Below, in pieces: positions 1 to 5,938 of a stretch of DNA of 5,948 nucleotides. The DNA comes from Thermoflexales bacterium (GTDB lineage Bacteria; Chloroflexota; Anaerolineae; J036; Brachytrichaceae): positions 1-5,948 of the forward strand of contig JAGOCU010000153.1 in the NCBI GenBank assembly GCA_017998555.1, in the 5' to 3' direction. The notes below the pieces were generated by a model. It was not told the DNA's origin. It worked only from the letters and a program-made list of their open reading frames with translations, and did not search any database. A program made the translations under genes and the position numbers. Every line of letters starts with the position of its first letter. The first letter of the stretch is position 1.

Positions 1-449
1 TCGCGCAGATGGCGCTGGGCATCCCGGCACAGGGCCAGGGCGAGATCGGCGTCGAGGCTGCGCTCGTGAAACTCGTCGAAGATGACCAGGCCCACGCCCT
101 CGAGCCCCGGGTCGGCCTGCAGGCGGCGGGTGAGGATGCCCTCGGTGACGACTTCGATCCGGGTGCGCGGGCCGGCCCGGCGCTCAAAACGGATGTGGTA
201 GCCCACGGTCTGACCGACCGGCTCGCCCAGGGTGTGGGCCATTCGGGCGGCGACCGAGCGGGCGGCCAGGCGGCGCGGTTCAAGCATCAGGATGCGCTGG
301 CCATTGAGCCACGGCTCATCGATCAGCTCGAGCGGCAGGACGGTGCTCTTGCCCGCGCCGGGCGGGGCCTGGGCGATGACCAGGCTGCGGGCGCTCAGGC
401 GCGCCCGCAGTTCAGGGAGGGCGGCGTGGATGGGAAGAGAGGCGTCCAA
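1..449 (-). CDS. hrpB: ATP-dependent helicase HrpB, N-terminal part (cut by window edge)
   Basis: This is the start of a DEAH-box (superfamily 2) ATP-dependent RNA helicase of the HrpB type, a cytoplasmic protein whose cellular role is poorly defined. The reverse strand gives 149 codons. They contain Walker A (APPGAGKST, residues 28-36), the LEPRRLAARSVAARMA segment (about 57-71), TEGIL (about 102-106) and the Walker B/DEAH box as DEFHERSL (about 125-132). The DEFHERSL variant and the short lead-in before Walker A fit HrpB better than HrpA. An in-frame TAA lies five codons upstream and the only usual start codon after it is TTG (447-449), giving an N-terminus MDASLPIHAALPEL. No clear Shine-Dalgarno sequence precedes it. 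Full HrpB proteins run to roughly 800 residues, so most of the gene lies beyond position 1. It diverges from the small plus-strand gene and appears unrelated to the catabolic locus to the right. Confidence 0.93.
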   Translation of the reverse strand, partial: MDASLPIHAALPELRARLSARSLVIAQAPPGAGKSTVLPLELIDEPWLNGQRILMLEPRRLAARSVAARMAHTLGEPVGQTVGYHIRFERRAGPRTRIEVVTEGILTRRLQADPGLEGVGLVIFDEFHERSLDADLALALCRDAQRHLR

Positions 450-485
450 CGAGATGAGATGTTAGCGCATGCGTCGATGGCGGGC

Positions 486-515
486 TTGACACAACAAGCG
501 CATGTCCCATAAAAT
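486..515 (+). promoter_or_regulatory. sigma70-type promoter for the small gene at 574
   Basis: A perfect -35 box TTGACA (486-491) is followed after 18 bases by TAAAAT (510-515), a five-of-six match to the -10 consensus. Transcription would begin near 522. That rules out the upstream ATG at 501-504 as a start and leaves a leader of about 50 bases before the GTG at 574. It is the strongest promoter-like match I see in the window. Confidence 0.7.
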
Positions 516-560
516 CGCCCAGTCGACGATGCCATGCGCATCGCCAAAGTCACGCGTTCA

Positions 561-567
561 GGGAGGG
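561..567 (+). promoter_or_regulatory. ribosome-binding site that sets the GTG start
   Basis: GGGAGGG lies six bases before GTG 574-576. The in-frame ATG codons upstream (502 and 529) have no comparable purine-rich site, so this element favours the GTG start. Confidence 0.65.
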
Positions 568-573
568 AATCCA

Positions 574-942
574 GTGAAAGGGAAAGGATCATCGAAACCC
601 AAGGTTGTGGCCAAGCCGCCGCCGGCGCCCACGAAGTGGCGAATTGACAGCGCCAGCGCCAAGAAAATCGGCCAGACGACGGGCGCCGGACTGACGAACG
701 TTAACAGTTGGATCAAGGCCGTCCACGACGGCAAACACCCGAAAGAGGCCGCCAAGGCCTGGGACTCCGACTACGAGATCCTGCACACCAAATCACTGGA
801 GGTTGAAGGCAAGAAGGGTGTCTCGGTGAGTTGTTGCAGCATCCGCCTGGCGGAAGGGAATCGGGTTTACTTCTACCAAATTGATTCCGTCAAGCTCGTG
901 AAAGTGCTCCGCTACGGCGATCACAAAGAGCCAAGCTGGTAA
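574..942 (+). CDS. small basic hypothetical protein, possible RelE/ParE-like C-terminus
   Basis: I do not recognise this 122-residue protein. The GTG start is chosen for its ribosome-binding site and because the promoter's -10 box overlaps the longer reading frame; ATG 529 is the main alternative. Residues 1-22 are Lys/Pro-rich and probably disordered (VKGKGSSKPK, then AKPPPAP). Residues 23-63 look helical. Residues 84-117 look like consecutive beta-strands: VSVSCCSIRL, then GNRVYFYQI, then KLVKVLRYGDH. That last pattern resembles the core and tail of RelE/ParE/YoeB toxins, which often end in an R-V-Y-F strand followed by a GxH segment. No antitoxin gene sits beside it, so a toxin role is not supported by context. 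There is no signal peptide or membrane segment. Its codons, such as GTT, TTT and AAA, look less GC-rich than those of its neighbours, which may hint at acquisition. The gene is convergent with the dipeptidase gene and they share the terminator at 958-998. Confidence 0.7.
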   Translation: MKGKGSSKPKVVAKPPPAPTKWRIDSASAKKIGQTTGAGLTNVNSWIKAVHDGKHPKEAAKAWDSDYEILHTKSLEVEGKKGVSVSCCSIRLAEGNRVYFYQIDSVKLVKVLRYGDHKEPSW

Positions 943-957
943 GTCTGTCCGAAAACA

Positions 958-998
958 GGAAAAACGCCCTCGGCGCGAAGCGCCGAGGGCGTTTTTCC
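958..998. terminator. bidirectional intrinsic terminator between convergent genes
   Basis: A perfect 19-bp inverted repeat (958-976 and 980-998) closes on a GAA loop (977-979). The stem has a GC-rich upper part and A5/T5 tracts near its base, so a U-run follows the GC stem whichever strand is transcribed. It begins 15 bases after the TAA at 940-942 and ends one base before the TAG of the dipeptidase gene on the other strand. Its apex GCGAAGC is shared with the hairpins at 2115 and 4389. Confidence 0.88.
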
Positions 999-999
999 G

Positions 1000-2097
1000 C
1001 TATCCCCACAGGGTCCGCAAAAAGCGCAGCCAGTTGCCGTGCATGATCCCGTCGATGTCGGCGGGGGCATAGCCGCGCTCGGCCAGCAACCCGGCCATCT
1101 TCTGCAGGTCGGCGATGGTGTTCAGGTCGTTGGGCGAGCCCTCGCGGCCGAAGCCGCCGTCCAGGTCGGTGCCCAACGCGCAGTGCCGGGACGTGCCGGC
1201 GAGCTGGCAGATGTGGTCGATGTGGTCGATGATCTCGCGCATCATCACCGGCTTCTCGTGGGTGACGTTGCTCCACGCGCCGAGCTGCCAGCCGGCCCGG
1301 ACCATGCTGACATCAAACGACGCGCCCAGCACGCCGTCACGCTCGAGGATGACCTTGATCTGGGCGTCGGTGAACTGGCGCTGGTAGGGGACCAGGGCCC
1401 GGGCGTTCTGATGGCTGGCCAGCAGCGGGCCGTCGTAGATCTTGACCGCCTGCCAGAAGGCCTCGTCGCACAGGTGGGTGCAGTCCATGGCGATGTTGAG
1501 CCGGCGCATTTCCTTGAGCAGGGCCGGGCCAATCCCGGGGGTGAGCGGGCGCTCGGTTCCGGTGCCGCCGGCATATCGATTCGGGCCGTAATGCGCCGGC
1601 CCGAGCAGGCGCAGCCCGAGGTCATGCCATTCGGCCAGCTCGCCCGGGGTTGAGATAGGGTCCGCGCCTTCCATCGACAGCACCAGCCCGAGCGGCGGCT
1701 GGCTGGCGGTCTTGGCCGGGCGTTTCTTCTCCCAGGCCTGCCAGGCCGCCACATGCGCGTCGAGCTGGGCCAGGGTCTCGATCATCCGGATGTGGCCGGC
1801 CTTCTCGATGTGGCGATACCAGGCGAGCTGGCCCTTGGCCGCGGCGTGGCACTGGGCGACCGAGTCATAGTCGATGCCATGGCCGCGATGGCCGGTGTTA
1901 CGCGAGAGCAGCGTGGCGAAGGACAGAAACACCCGCCCCTCGCGCATCTCGGGCAGGGCGACCGTGTTCATCGCCTTCGATTTGTTGGCCGTGCCCGGCA
2001 ATTCAATCTGGCGGATCGTGTTCACGCTCTGGAGCAGGTCGCGTTCCCACGACATCGCGTTCCAGGCCAGGTCAAGGTGCGAGTCAACGATGAGCAT
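1000..2097 (-). CDS. M19 family metallodipeptidase (membrane/renal dipeptidase family)
   Basis: A 365-residue zinc dipeptidase of peptidase family M19, an amidohydrolase-fold family. Members cleave dipeptides, including ones with a D-residue at the C-terminal side. The metal ligands of the binuclear centre can be placed in order: H7 and D9 (VDSHLDL), the bridging E143 (LSMEGADP), H208 (DCTHLCD), H229 (SHQNARAL) and D311 (ALGTDLDGG). All are present, so the enzyme should be active. No signal peptide or lipobox is seen, which suggests a cytoplasmic enzyme despite the family name. The ATG at 2095-2097 has GAGG five bases upstream (2103-2106). The gene follows the IclR gene on the same strand across a 72-base gap holding a long hairpin, and ends at the shared terminator. 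Its place beside an IclR regulator and an M81 peptidase suggests breakdown of a small peptide or N-acyl amino acid; the substrate cannot be read from the sequence. Confidence 0.93.
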   Translation of the reverse strand: MLIVDSHLDLAWNAMSWERDLLQSVNTIRQIELPGTANKSKAMNTVALPEMREGRVFLSFATLLSRNTGHRGHGIDYDSVAQCHAAAKGQLAWYRHIEKAGHIRMIETLAQLDAHVAAWQAWEKKRPAKTASQPPLGLVLSMEGADPISTPGELAEWHDLGLRLLGPAHYGPNRYAGGTGTERPLTPGIGPALLKEMRRLNIAMDCTHLCDEAFWQAVKIYDGPLLASHQNARALVPYQRQFTDAQIKVILERDGVLGASFDVSMVRAGWQLGAWSNVTHEKPVMMREIIDHIDHICQLAGTSRHCALGTDLDGGFGREGSPNDLNTIADLQKMAGLLAERGYAPADIDGIMHGNWLRFLRTLWG

Positions 2098-2114
2098 GTT
2101 TACCTCGTCTATCG

Positions 2115-2161
2115 GGCGGGATCACCCTCCCCGCGCGAAGCGCGGGGAGGGTGATCTCGCC
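2115..2161. repeat. long intergenic hairpin with GCGAAGC apex
   Basis: A 17-bp perfect inverted repeat (2120-2136 and 2140-2156) closes on GAA (2137-2139). It extends to about 22 bp (2115 to 2161) if one G-U pair is allowed. It lies eight bases after the IclR stop codon and 17 bases before the dipeptidase ribosome-binding site. No T-tract follows on either strand, so it is not a classical intrinsic terminator. It could limit read-through or protect the end of the IclR message. It shares the 19-base core ccccgcgcgaagcgcgggg with the hairpin at 4389-4437. Confidence 0.85.
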
Positions 2162-2169
2162 AATGATTT

Positions 2170-2970
2170 TCAGGGTTTTTTGTAGCCGAGCTTGCCCGAA
2201 ATGATCTCGGCCGTGGCGATGATCAAGCGGGCGAACTCCGTTTCGAGATCGCGGCTGACCCGGTTGGCGACAGCCGAGATGCTGATCGCGGCAATCGCGC
2301 TGCCATCCTGGTCATAGATCGGCGCGCCCACGCACCACGCGCCTTCCTCGTTTTCGCCGTTGTCGATTGAATAGCCGCGCTTGCGGGTGGCCGCCAGCTC
2401 GCGGCGCAGCGCGTCGAGCGACGTCACCGTGTTCCGGGTGCGGGCCGCAATCCGGGTCGGGAGGTGGGCGTGCCACTGCTCGGGCGGGCGGAAGGCCAGG
2501 ATGGCCTTGCCGAGCGAGGTCGAATACACCGGATCGTGCGCGCCAATCGTCGCCTGCATCCGCAGCGTGTGCCGGCTTTGGGCCATCTCGAGATAGACGA
2601 CATCCGGGCCGTTCATCACGCCCAGGTTCACCGTCTCGCCGCATTGATCGCGCAATTCGCGCATGAGCGGATAGGCCAGTTCGCGCACGCGCAGGCTCGG
2701 ATCGACCGTGCGGCCAAGCGACCAGGCCCGGGCGCCCAGCCAATAGGTGTCTTCCGACTTGTCGTATGAGAGAAAGCCAGACACGCACAGCGTCTTCAGA
2801 TACTTGTAGACCGTGGCCTTCGGCAGCTTGACGAGCTGCACGACCTCCGCCAGCCTGAGCTCGCGTCCGGCATCCCCCAGCGCGGCCAGCACCCGCAGTG
2901 ACTTCAGCACGGGTTTCACGACATAGGCGCTGTTGGCCGTGGTCGGATCTTGATTCGTCGACTTGGGCAT
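2170..2970 (-). CDS. IclR-family transcriptional regulator
   Basis: A 266-residue DNA-binding regulator of the IclR family. Residues about 18-75 form the winged helix-turn-helix (KPVLKSLRVLAAL, then LRLAEVVQLVKLPKATVYKYLKTL). Residues about 85-262 form the effector-binding domain, with the usual landmarks STSLGKAILAF (150-160), RGYSIDNGENEEG (198-210) and AWCVGAPIYDQDGSAIAAISIS (211-232). The ATG at 2968-2970 is chosen because it gives a family-typical length. The reading frame stays open to an ATG at 3057, which would add 29 basic, unconserved residues across the likely control region. Neither start has a good Shine-Dalgarno sequence. The gene diverges from the aminotransferase and is followed by the dipeptidase, so it probably controls both, and probably itself, in response to a pathway metabolite. 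Whether it activates or represses cannot be told from sequence. Confidence 0.92.
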   Translation of the reverse strand: MPKSTNQDPTTANSAYVVKPVLKSLRVLAALGDAGRELRLAEVVQLVKLPKATVYKYLKTLCVSGFLSYDKSEDTYWLGARAWSLGRTVDPSLRVRELAYPLMRELRDQCGETVNLGVMNGPDVVYLEMAQSRHTLRMQATIGAHDPVYSTSLGKAILAFRPPEQWHAHLPTRIAARTRNTVTSLDALRRELAATRKRGYSIDNGENEEGAWCVGAPIYDQDGSAIAAISISAVANRVSRDLETEFARLIIATAEIISGKLGYKKP

Positions 2971-3002
2971 GTAAATGGCGAGTCTACCCCGCGCGCCGGC
3001 GT

Positions 3003-3017
3003 GTATCGTCCCGATAC
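3003..3017. promoter_or_regulatory. candidate operator palindrome in the divergent gap
   Basis: The inverted repeat gtatcg-tcc-cgatac has six-base perfect arms and a three-base spacer, 15 bases in all. That is close to the size of sites bound by IclR-family dimers. It lies 32 bases upstream of the regulator's start and about 65 bases upstream of the aminotransferase start. A second weaker symmetry, TTTCC (3019-3023) and GGAAA (3035-3039), lies next to it. Assignment to the adjacent regulator is inference from position and symmetry. Confidence 0.4.
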
Positions 3018-3043
3018 GTTTCCCCGCACGGAACGGAAATCTA

Positions 3044-3072
3044 TTGGCACGCAACATGTTTACTGGTTCAAT
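3044..3072 (+). promoter_or_regulatory. possible promoter of the aminotransferase gene
   Basis: TTGGCA (3044-3049) and TTCAAT (3067-3072) are 17 bases apart and match the sigma70 hexamers at five and four positions. Transcription would then start near 3079, almost at the ATG. The same stretch also reads TGGCACG-N4-ATGTT (3045-3060), a full match to the sigma54 -24 element but with a weak -12 element (GT in place of GC). An 8-bp palindrome AACATGTT (3053-3060) lies inside it. The reading is uncertain. Confidence 0.35.
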
Positions 3073-3080
3073 GAAACTCT

Positions 3081-4382
3081 ATGAAAAGCCACGAACGGTC
3101 CAAGGCCCTTTTTGAGCGCGCAAAATTGTCGCTGGCGGGCGGTGTGTCGAGCGAATTCCGAAAGTTCAACTCGCCGCATCCGTTTGTCTATTCCCGCGGG
3201 CTGGGCAGCCGGATCGTCGACGTGGATGAGAACGAGTATCTCGATTTCACCCTGAGCCAGGGGCCGCTGATCCTGGGGCACAGTCACCCGCATGTGCTCG
3301 AGCAGGTCGAGAAGGCTTCGCGCGAGGGGCAGCTCTACGCGGCCCTGCACCTGGGCGAGATCGAGCTGGCCGAGAAGATGCAGCGCCTGATCCCGTGCGC
3401 TGAGCTCATTCGATTCAACTTGTCAGGGTCGGAGGCCGATCACGCCGCGCTGCGGGTCGCCCGGGCGGTCACCGGCCGGAGCAAGTTCCTGCGCTTCGAA
3501 GGCCACTATCACGGCTGGTTTGACAATGTGGCCTGGAATGTCGGCTCGCCTTCGCTCGAGGCCATGGGCGCGCGTGAAGCGCCGATCCAGGTGCCGTGGT
3601 CGCAGGGTTTGCCGGCCGGCGCGCGCGACGAATTCATCGTGCTGCCGTGGAACGATCTGGCCCTGGTCGAGCGCGCCTTTGCCGCCCATGGCCGCGACAT
3701 CGCCGCCATCATCACCGAGCCGATCATGTGCAACGCCGGCTGCATTGAACCGCGGCCGGGCTACCTGAAGGGTCTGCGCGATATCGCCGATCGCTATGGC
3801 TGCGCGCTGATCTTCGACGAAGTCATCACCGGTTTTCGGATTCACCTGGGCGGCGCCCAGAGCTATTACGGGGTCACCCCCGACCTGGCCGTCTTCGCCA
3901 AGGCGATGGCCAACGGTTACCCGATTTCGGCCATCGTCGGCAAGCGCAAGTGGATGCAGCCCATCGCCGACGGCGTCGTCGTCCATGCCGGCACGATGAA
4001 TGCCGGCAATCCCACCATCGCCGCCGCGCTGGCCACGATCGAGGTGCTCGAACGCGATCACGTGAACGAGCGCCTGCATCGCCTGGGCCAACGCCTGATC
4101 GCCGGTATGCGCGCGGCCGCCCACGAGACCGGCCAGAATGCCGTCATCATGGGGCCCGGGCCGATGGTCCACATCGGCTTCGCCAATGAGTCGGACGTGC
4201 ATGAATTCCGGGATACCCTGAAATACGACAAGCCCAAGGGGTCGCGCTTTGTGAGCGAGATGCAGGAGCGCGGGATCCGCATCATCGGGCGCGGTCTGTG
4301 CTACATCAGCGCCGCCCACACCGAGGCCGAGATCGACCATGCCGTCGCCGTCGCCCGCGAGGTCTTCAAGATACTCACCTGA
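3081..4382 (+). CDS. class III aminotransferase, glutamate-1-semialdehyde aminomutase-like
   Basis: A 433-residue PLP-dependent enzyme of fold type I, aminotransferase class III, in the glutamate-1-semialdehyde aminomutase-like branch. Landmarks in order: ILGHSHP (64-70), the phosphate-binding SGSEA (115-119), the GHYHGW segment (141-146), E213 in TEPIMCNAG, the pyridine-N aspartate D246 in IFDEVITGFR, the Schiff-base lysine K274 in FAKAMANGYP, and the phosphate-contacting T305 in HAGTMNAGNP. Its sequence around the active site differs from housekeeping HemL (for example SGSEA where HemL usually has SGTEA), and its neighbours are not haem genes. A catabolic or specialised aminotransferase or aminomutase is therefore more likely than haem synthesis. 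The start ATG lies ten bases after another ATG (3071) that opens only a very short frame. No Shine-Dalgarno sequence is evident. The MlrC-like gene follows 65 bases downstream, probably in one transcript, with a hairpin in the gap. The amino-acid substrate is unknown. Confidence 0.92.
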   Translation: MKSHERSKALFERAKLSLAGGVSSEFRKFNSPHPFVYSRGLGSRIVDVDENEYLDFTLSQGPLILGHSHPHVLEQVEKASREGQLYAALHLGEIELAEKMQRLIPCAELIRFNLSGSEADHAALRVARAVTGRSKFLRFEGHYHGWFDNVAWNVGSPSLEAMGAREAPIQVPWSQGLPAGARDEFIVLPWNDLALVERAFAAHGRDIAAIITEPIMCNAGCIEPRPGYLKGLRDIADRYGCALIFDEVITGFRIHLGGAQSYYGVTPDLAVFAKAMANGYPISAIVGKRKWMQPIADGVVVHAGTMNAGNPTIAAALATIEVLERDHVNERLHRLGQRLIAGMRAAAHETGQNAVIMGPGPMVHIGFANESDVHEFRDTLKYDKPKGSRFVSEMQERGIRIIGRGLCYISAAHTEAEIDHAVAVAREVFKILT

Positions 4383-4388
4383 ATCCTT

Positions 4389-4437
4389 GGCGGGAACGCA
4401 ATCCCCCGCGCGAAGCGCGGGGGATTGCGTTCCCGCC
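4389..4437. repeat. long intergenic hairpin with GCGAAGC apex
   Basis: A perfect 23-bp inverted repeat (4389-4411 and 4415-4437) closes on GAA (4412-4414). It begins six bases after the aminotransferase stop and ends ten bases before the MlrC-like ATG. There is no U-run after it, so full termination is unlikely. A stem of this length may instead stabilise the upstream message, reduce expression of the downstream gene, or restrict ribosome access. It shares its central 19 bases with the hairpin at 2115-2161. Confidence 0.88.
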
Positions 4438-4447
4438 CCCAACAGCC

Positions 4448-5938
4448 ATGCGTATCGCCATCGCCTCGATCATTCACGAATCGAACAGCTTCGCCGCGAA
4501 GACCACGCCCCTGGCGGACTTTCGGATTCTGCGCGGCGCGGAGATCAGCCGTTTCTATGCCGGCGCGCACAACGAAGTGACCGGCTTCATCGAGGGCGGC
4601 GCGCGGCATGGCTATGAGCCCGTGCCGACCCTGTGCGCCGCCGCCACGCCGTCCGGGGTGGTCCAGGCCGAGGCTTTCAACTGGCTGGCCGACGCGCTGG
4701 TCGACGCGCTCAAGGCGGCCGGCCCGATCGATGGCATCCTGCTCGCCCTGCACGGCGCATTTGTGGCCGAGAACTTTGACAACGCCGACGCCGAGTTCAC
4801 CCGCCGGGTGCGGGCGGCGTTTGGGCCGGGCCTTCCGCTGGTCGTCACCCATGACCCGCATTGCAGCCTGGGCGCCGGCGTGGTCGCCAATTGCGACGCC
4901 CTTGTCATCTACAAGACCAATCCCCACATCGATATGCGCGCGCGCGGGTTGCAGGCGGCCGCCATCATCAGCGCGATGATCCGGGGCGAGGCCCGCCCGA
5001 CCATGGCCTATCGCTCGCTGCCGATGATGATCAACATCGCCCACCAGCACACCAGCTCGCCGCCGCTGCGCGATCTGTGGGCGAGCCTGCCCGAGCTCGA
5101 GAAGCAGCCCGGCGTGCTGGCGGCCAGCCTGTCGCTGTGCTATCAGTACTCGGACGTGCCGGCCATGGGCAACGCGGTGGTGGTGGTGACCGACAACGAC
5201 CAGGCCAAAGCCGACCGCATCGCCGACGATCTCGCCGCCCAACTCTGGGCGTTGCGCGAGTTTCTCGAGGTCGACATCCCGGATGTTGCCGGCGCGGTGT
5301 CAGCCGCAATAGCGGCGGCGATGGCCGCCCCGGCTGGCCCGTATGTCATCGTCGACATCGGCGACAACGTGGGCGGCGGGTCGGCCGCCGACGCCACGTT
5401 TGTCCTGGCCGAGCTGATCCGGCAGAAGGCCGAGGGCTGGGTGGTGACCCTGGCCGATCCGGAGAGCATGCGGGCCTGTATGCGGGCCGGGATCAACGCG
5501 ACCCTGACTCTGCAGGTGGGCGGGAAGACCGACAGCCTGCACGGCGAGCCCGTCACCGTGACCGGCCGGGTGAAGTGCCTCCATGACGGCAAATTCGAGG
5601 AGCGGGCCGCCCGGCATGGCGGCGTGCGCTGGGGCGACCAGGGGCTGAGCGCGGTGCTCGAGGTCCAGCCCGACCCCGCCCGTCAGGCCAGTTACATCCT
5701 GTTGACCGAGCTTCGGGCGGCCCCGATGAGCCTGCACCAGTTGCAGAGCGTGGGGATCGAGCCGGCGTATATGAAAATCCTGACCGTCAAGGCCGCCATC
5801 GCCTGGAAGGCGGCCTACGAGCCGGTGATGACCGGATTTGTGATCGCGGATACGCCGGGGGCGACGGCGGTGAACCCGCGACGTTGGACCTACACAAAAG
5901 TCCGCAAGGACCTGTGGGGGCTGGAGGGATGGGAATGA
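4448..5938 (+). CDS. M81 family metallopeptidase, MlrC-like (microcystinase C family)
   Basis: A 496-residue zinc hydrolase of peptidase family M81. The family is named for MlrC, which cleaves linearised microcystin and its tetrapeptide product; most members have unknown substrates. The N-terminus MRIAIASIIHESNSF is typical and fixes the start, although no Shine-Dalgarno sequence precedes it. Candidate metal and catalytic residues are E11 (HESNS), H102 (LALHGAF), D136 and H138 (THDPHCS) and H160 (KTNPHIDM). The D-x-H and following-H spacing (+2, +22) fits what I recall of the MlrC zinc site. The second domain has DIGDNVGGGSAADAT (303-317), matching the family's D-N-x-G-G-G loop, and a C-terminal ADTPGA (467-472). 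The usual HAN after the metal ligands reads HCS here. No signal peptide is visible. The gene follows the aminotransferase across a hairpin and overlaps the next gene by ATGA. It probably hydrolyses a small peptide or amide; nothing here shows that it is a microcystin. Confidence 0.92.
   Translation: MRIAIASIIHESNSFAAKTTPLADFRILRGAEISRFYAGAHNEVTGFIEGGARHGYEPVPTLCAAATPSGVVQAEAFNWLADALVDALKAAGPIDGILLALHGAFVAENFDNADAEFTRRVRAAFGPGLPLVVTHDPHCSLGAGVVANCDALVIYKTNPHIDMRARGLQAAAIISAMIRGEARPTMAYRSLPMMINIAHQHTSSPPLRDLWASLPELEKQPGVLAASLSLCYQYSDVPAMGNAVVVVTDNDQAKADRIADDLAAQLWALREFLEVDIPDVAGAVSAAIAAAMAAPAGPYVIVDIGDNVGGGSAADATFVLAELIRQKAEGWVVTLADPESMRACMRAGINATLTLQVGGKTDSLHGEPVTVTGRVKCLHDGKFEERAARHGGVRWGDQGLSAVLEVQPDPARQASYILLTELRAAPMSLHQLQSVGIEPAYMKILTVKAAIAWKAAYEPVMTGFVIADTPGATAVNPRRWTYTKVRKDLWGLEGWE
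5923..5928 (+). promoter_or_regulatory. ribosome-binding site for the next gene, inside the MlrC-like gene
   Basis: GGAGGG lies six bases before the ATG at 5935-5937. It sits too close to the in-frame ATG at 5929 to serve that codon, so it favours the overlapping ATG as the start. Confidence 0.55.

Noticed and set aside
9..512. 167-codon plus-strand frame over the HrpB start
   Set aside because: The reverse strand encodes Walker A and DEFHERSL motifs in order, so the plus-strand frame is a shadow.
534..647. Possible 37-residue leader peptide starting MRIAKVTRSG
   Set aside because: It lies just downstream of the promoter but has no ribosome-binding site, no attenuator-like residue run and no following hairpin.
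1211..1231. Tandem 9-base repeat atgtggtcg inside the dipeptidase gene
   Set aside because: It has only two copies and simply encodes the I-D-H-I-D-H stretch of the protein.
2971..3057. 29-residue N-terminal extension of the IclR protein
   Set aside because: It would cover the divergent control region, is not typical of the family and makes the protein unusually long; the ATG at 2970 gives a normal length.
3081..4382. Assignment of the aminotransferase as hemL
   Set aside because: The active-site surroundings differ from housekeeping glutamate-1-semialdehyde aminomutase, and the neighbours are peptidases and an IclR regulator rather than haem genes.
3423..4442. 339-codon open frame on the minus strand across the aminotransferase gene
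   Set aside because: It is antisense to a well-supported gene with all PLP-enzyme motifs; long antisense frames are expected in high-GC DNA and its translation shows no recognisable domain.
4298..4447. 50-codon upstream extension of the MlrC-like gene
   Set aside because: It overlaps the aminotransferase in another frame and reads through the hairpin; the conserved M81 N-terminus begins at the ATG at 4448.
4301..5242. 313-codon minus-strand frame across the MlrC-like gene and the hairpin at 4389
   Set aside because: It opposes a clear M81 gene, crosses an intergenic hairpin and lacks any family motif.
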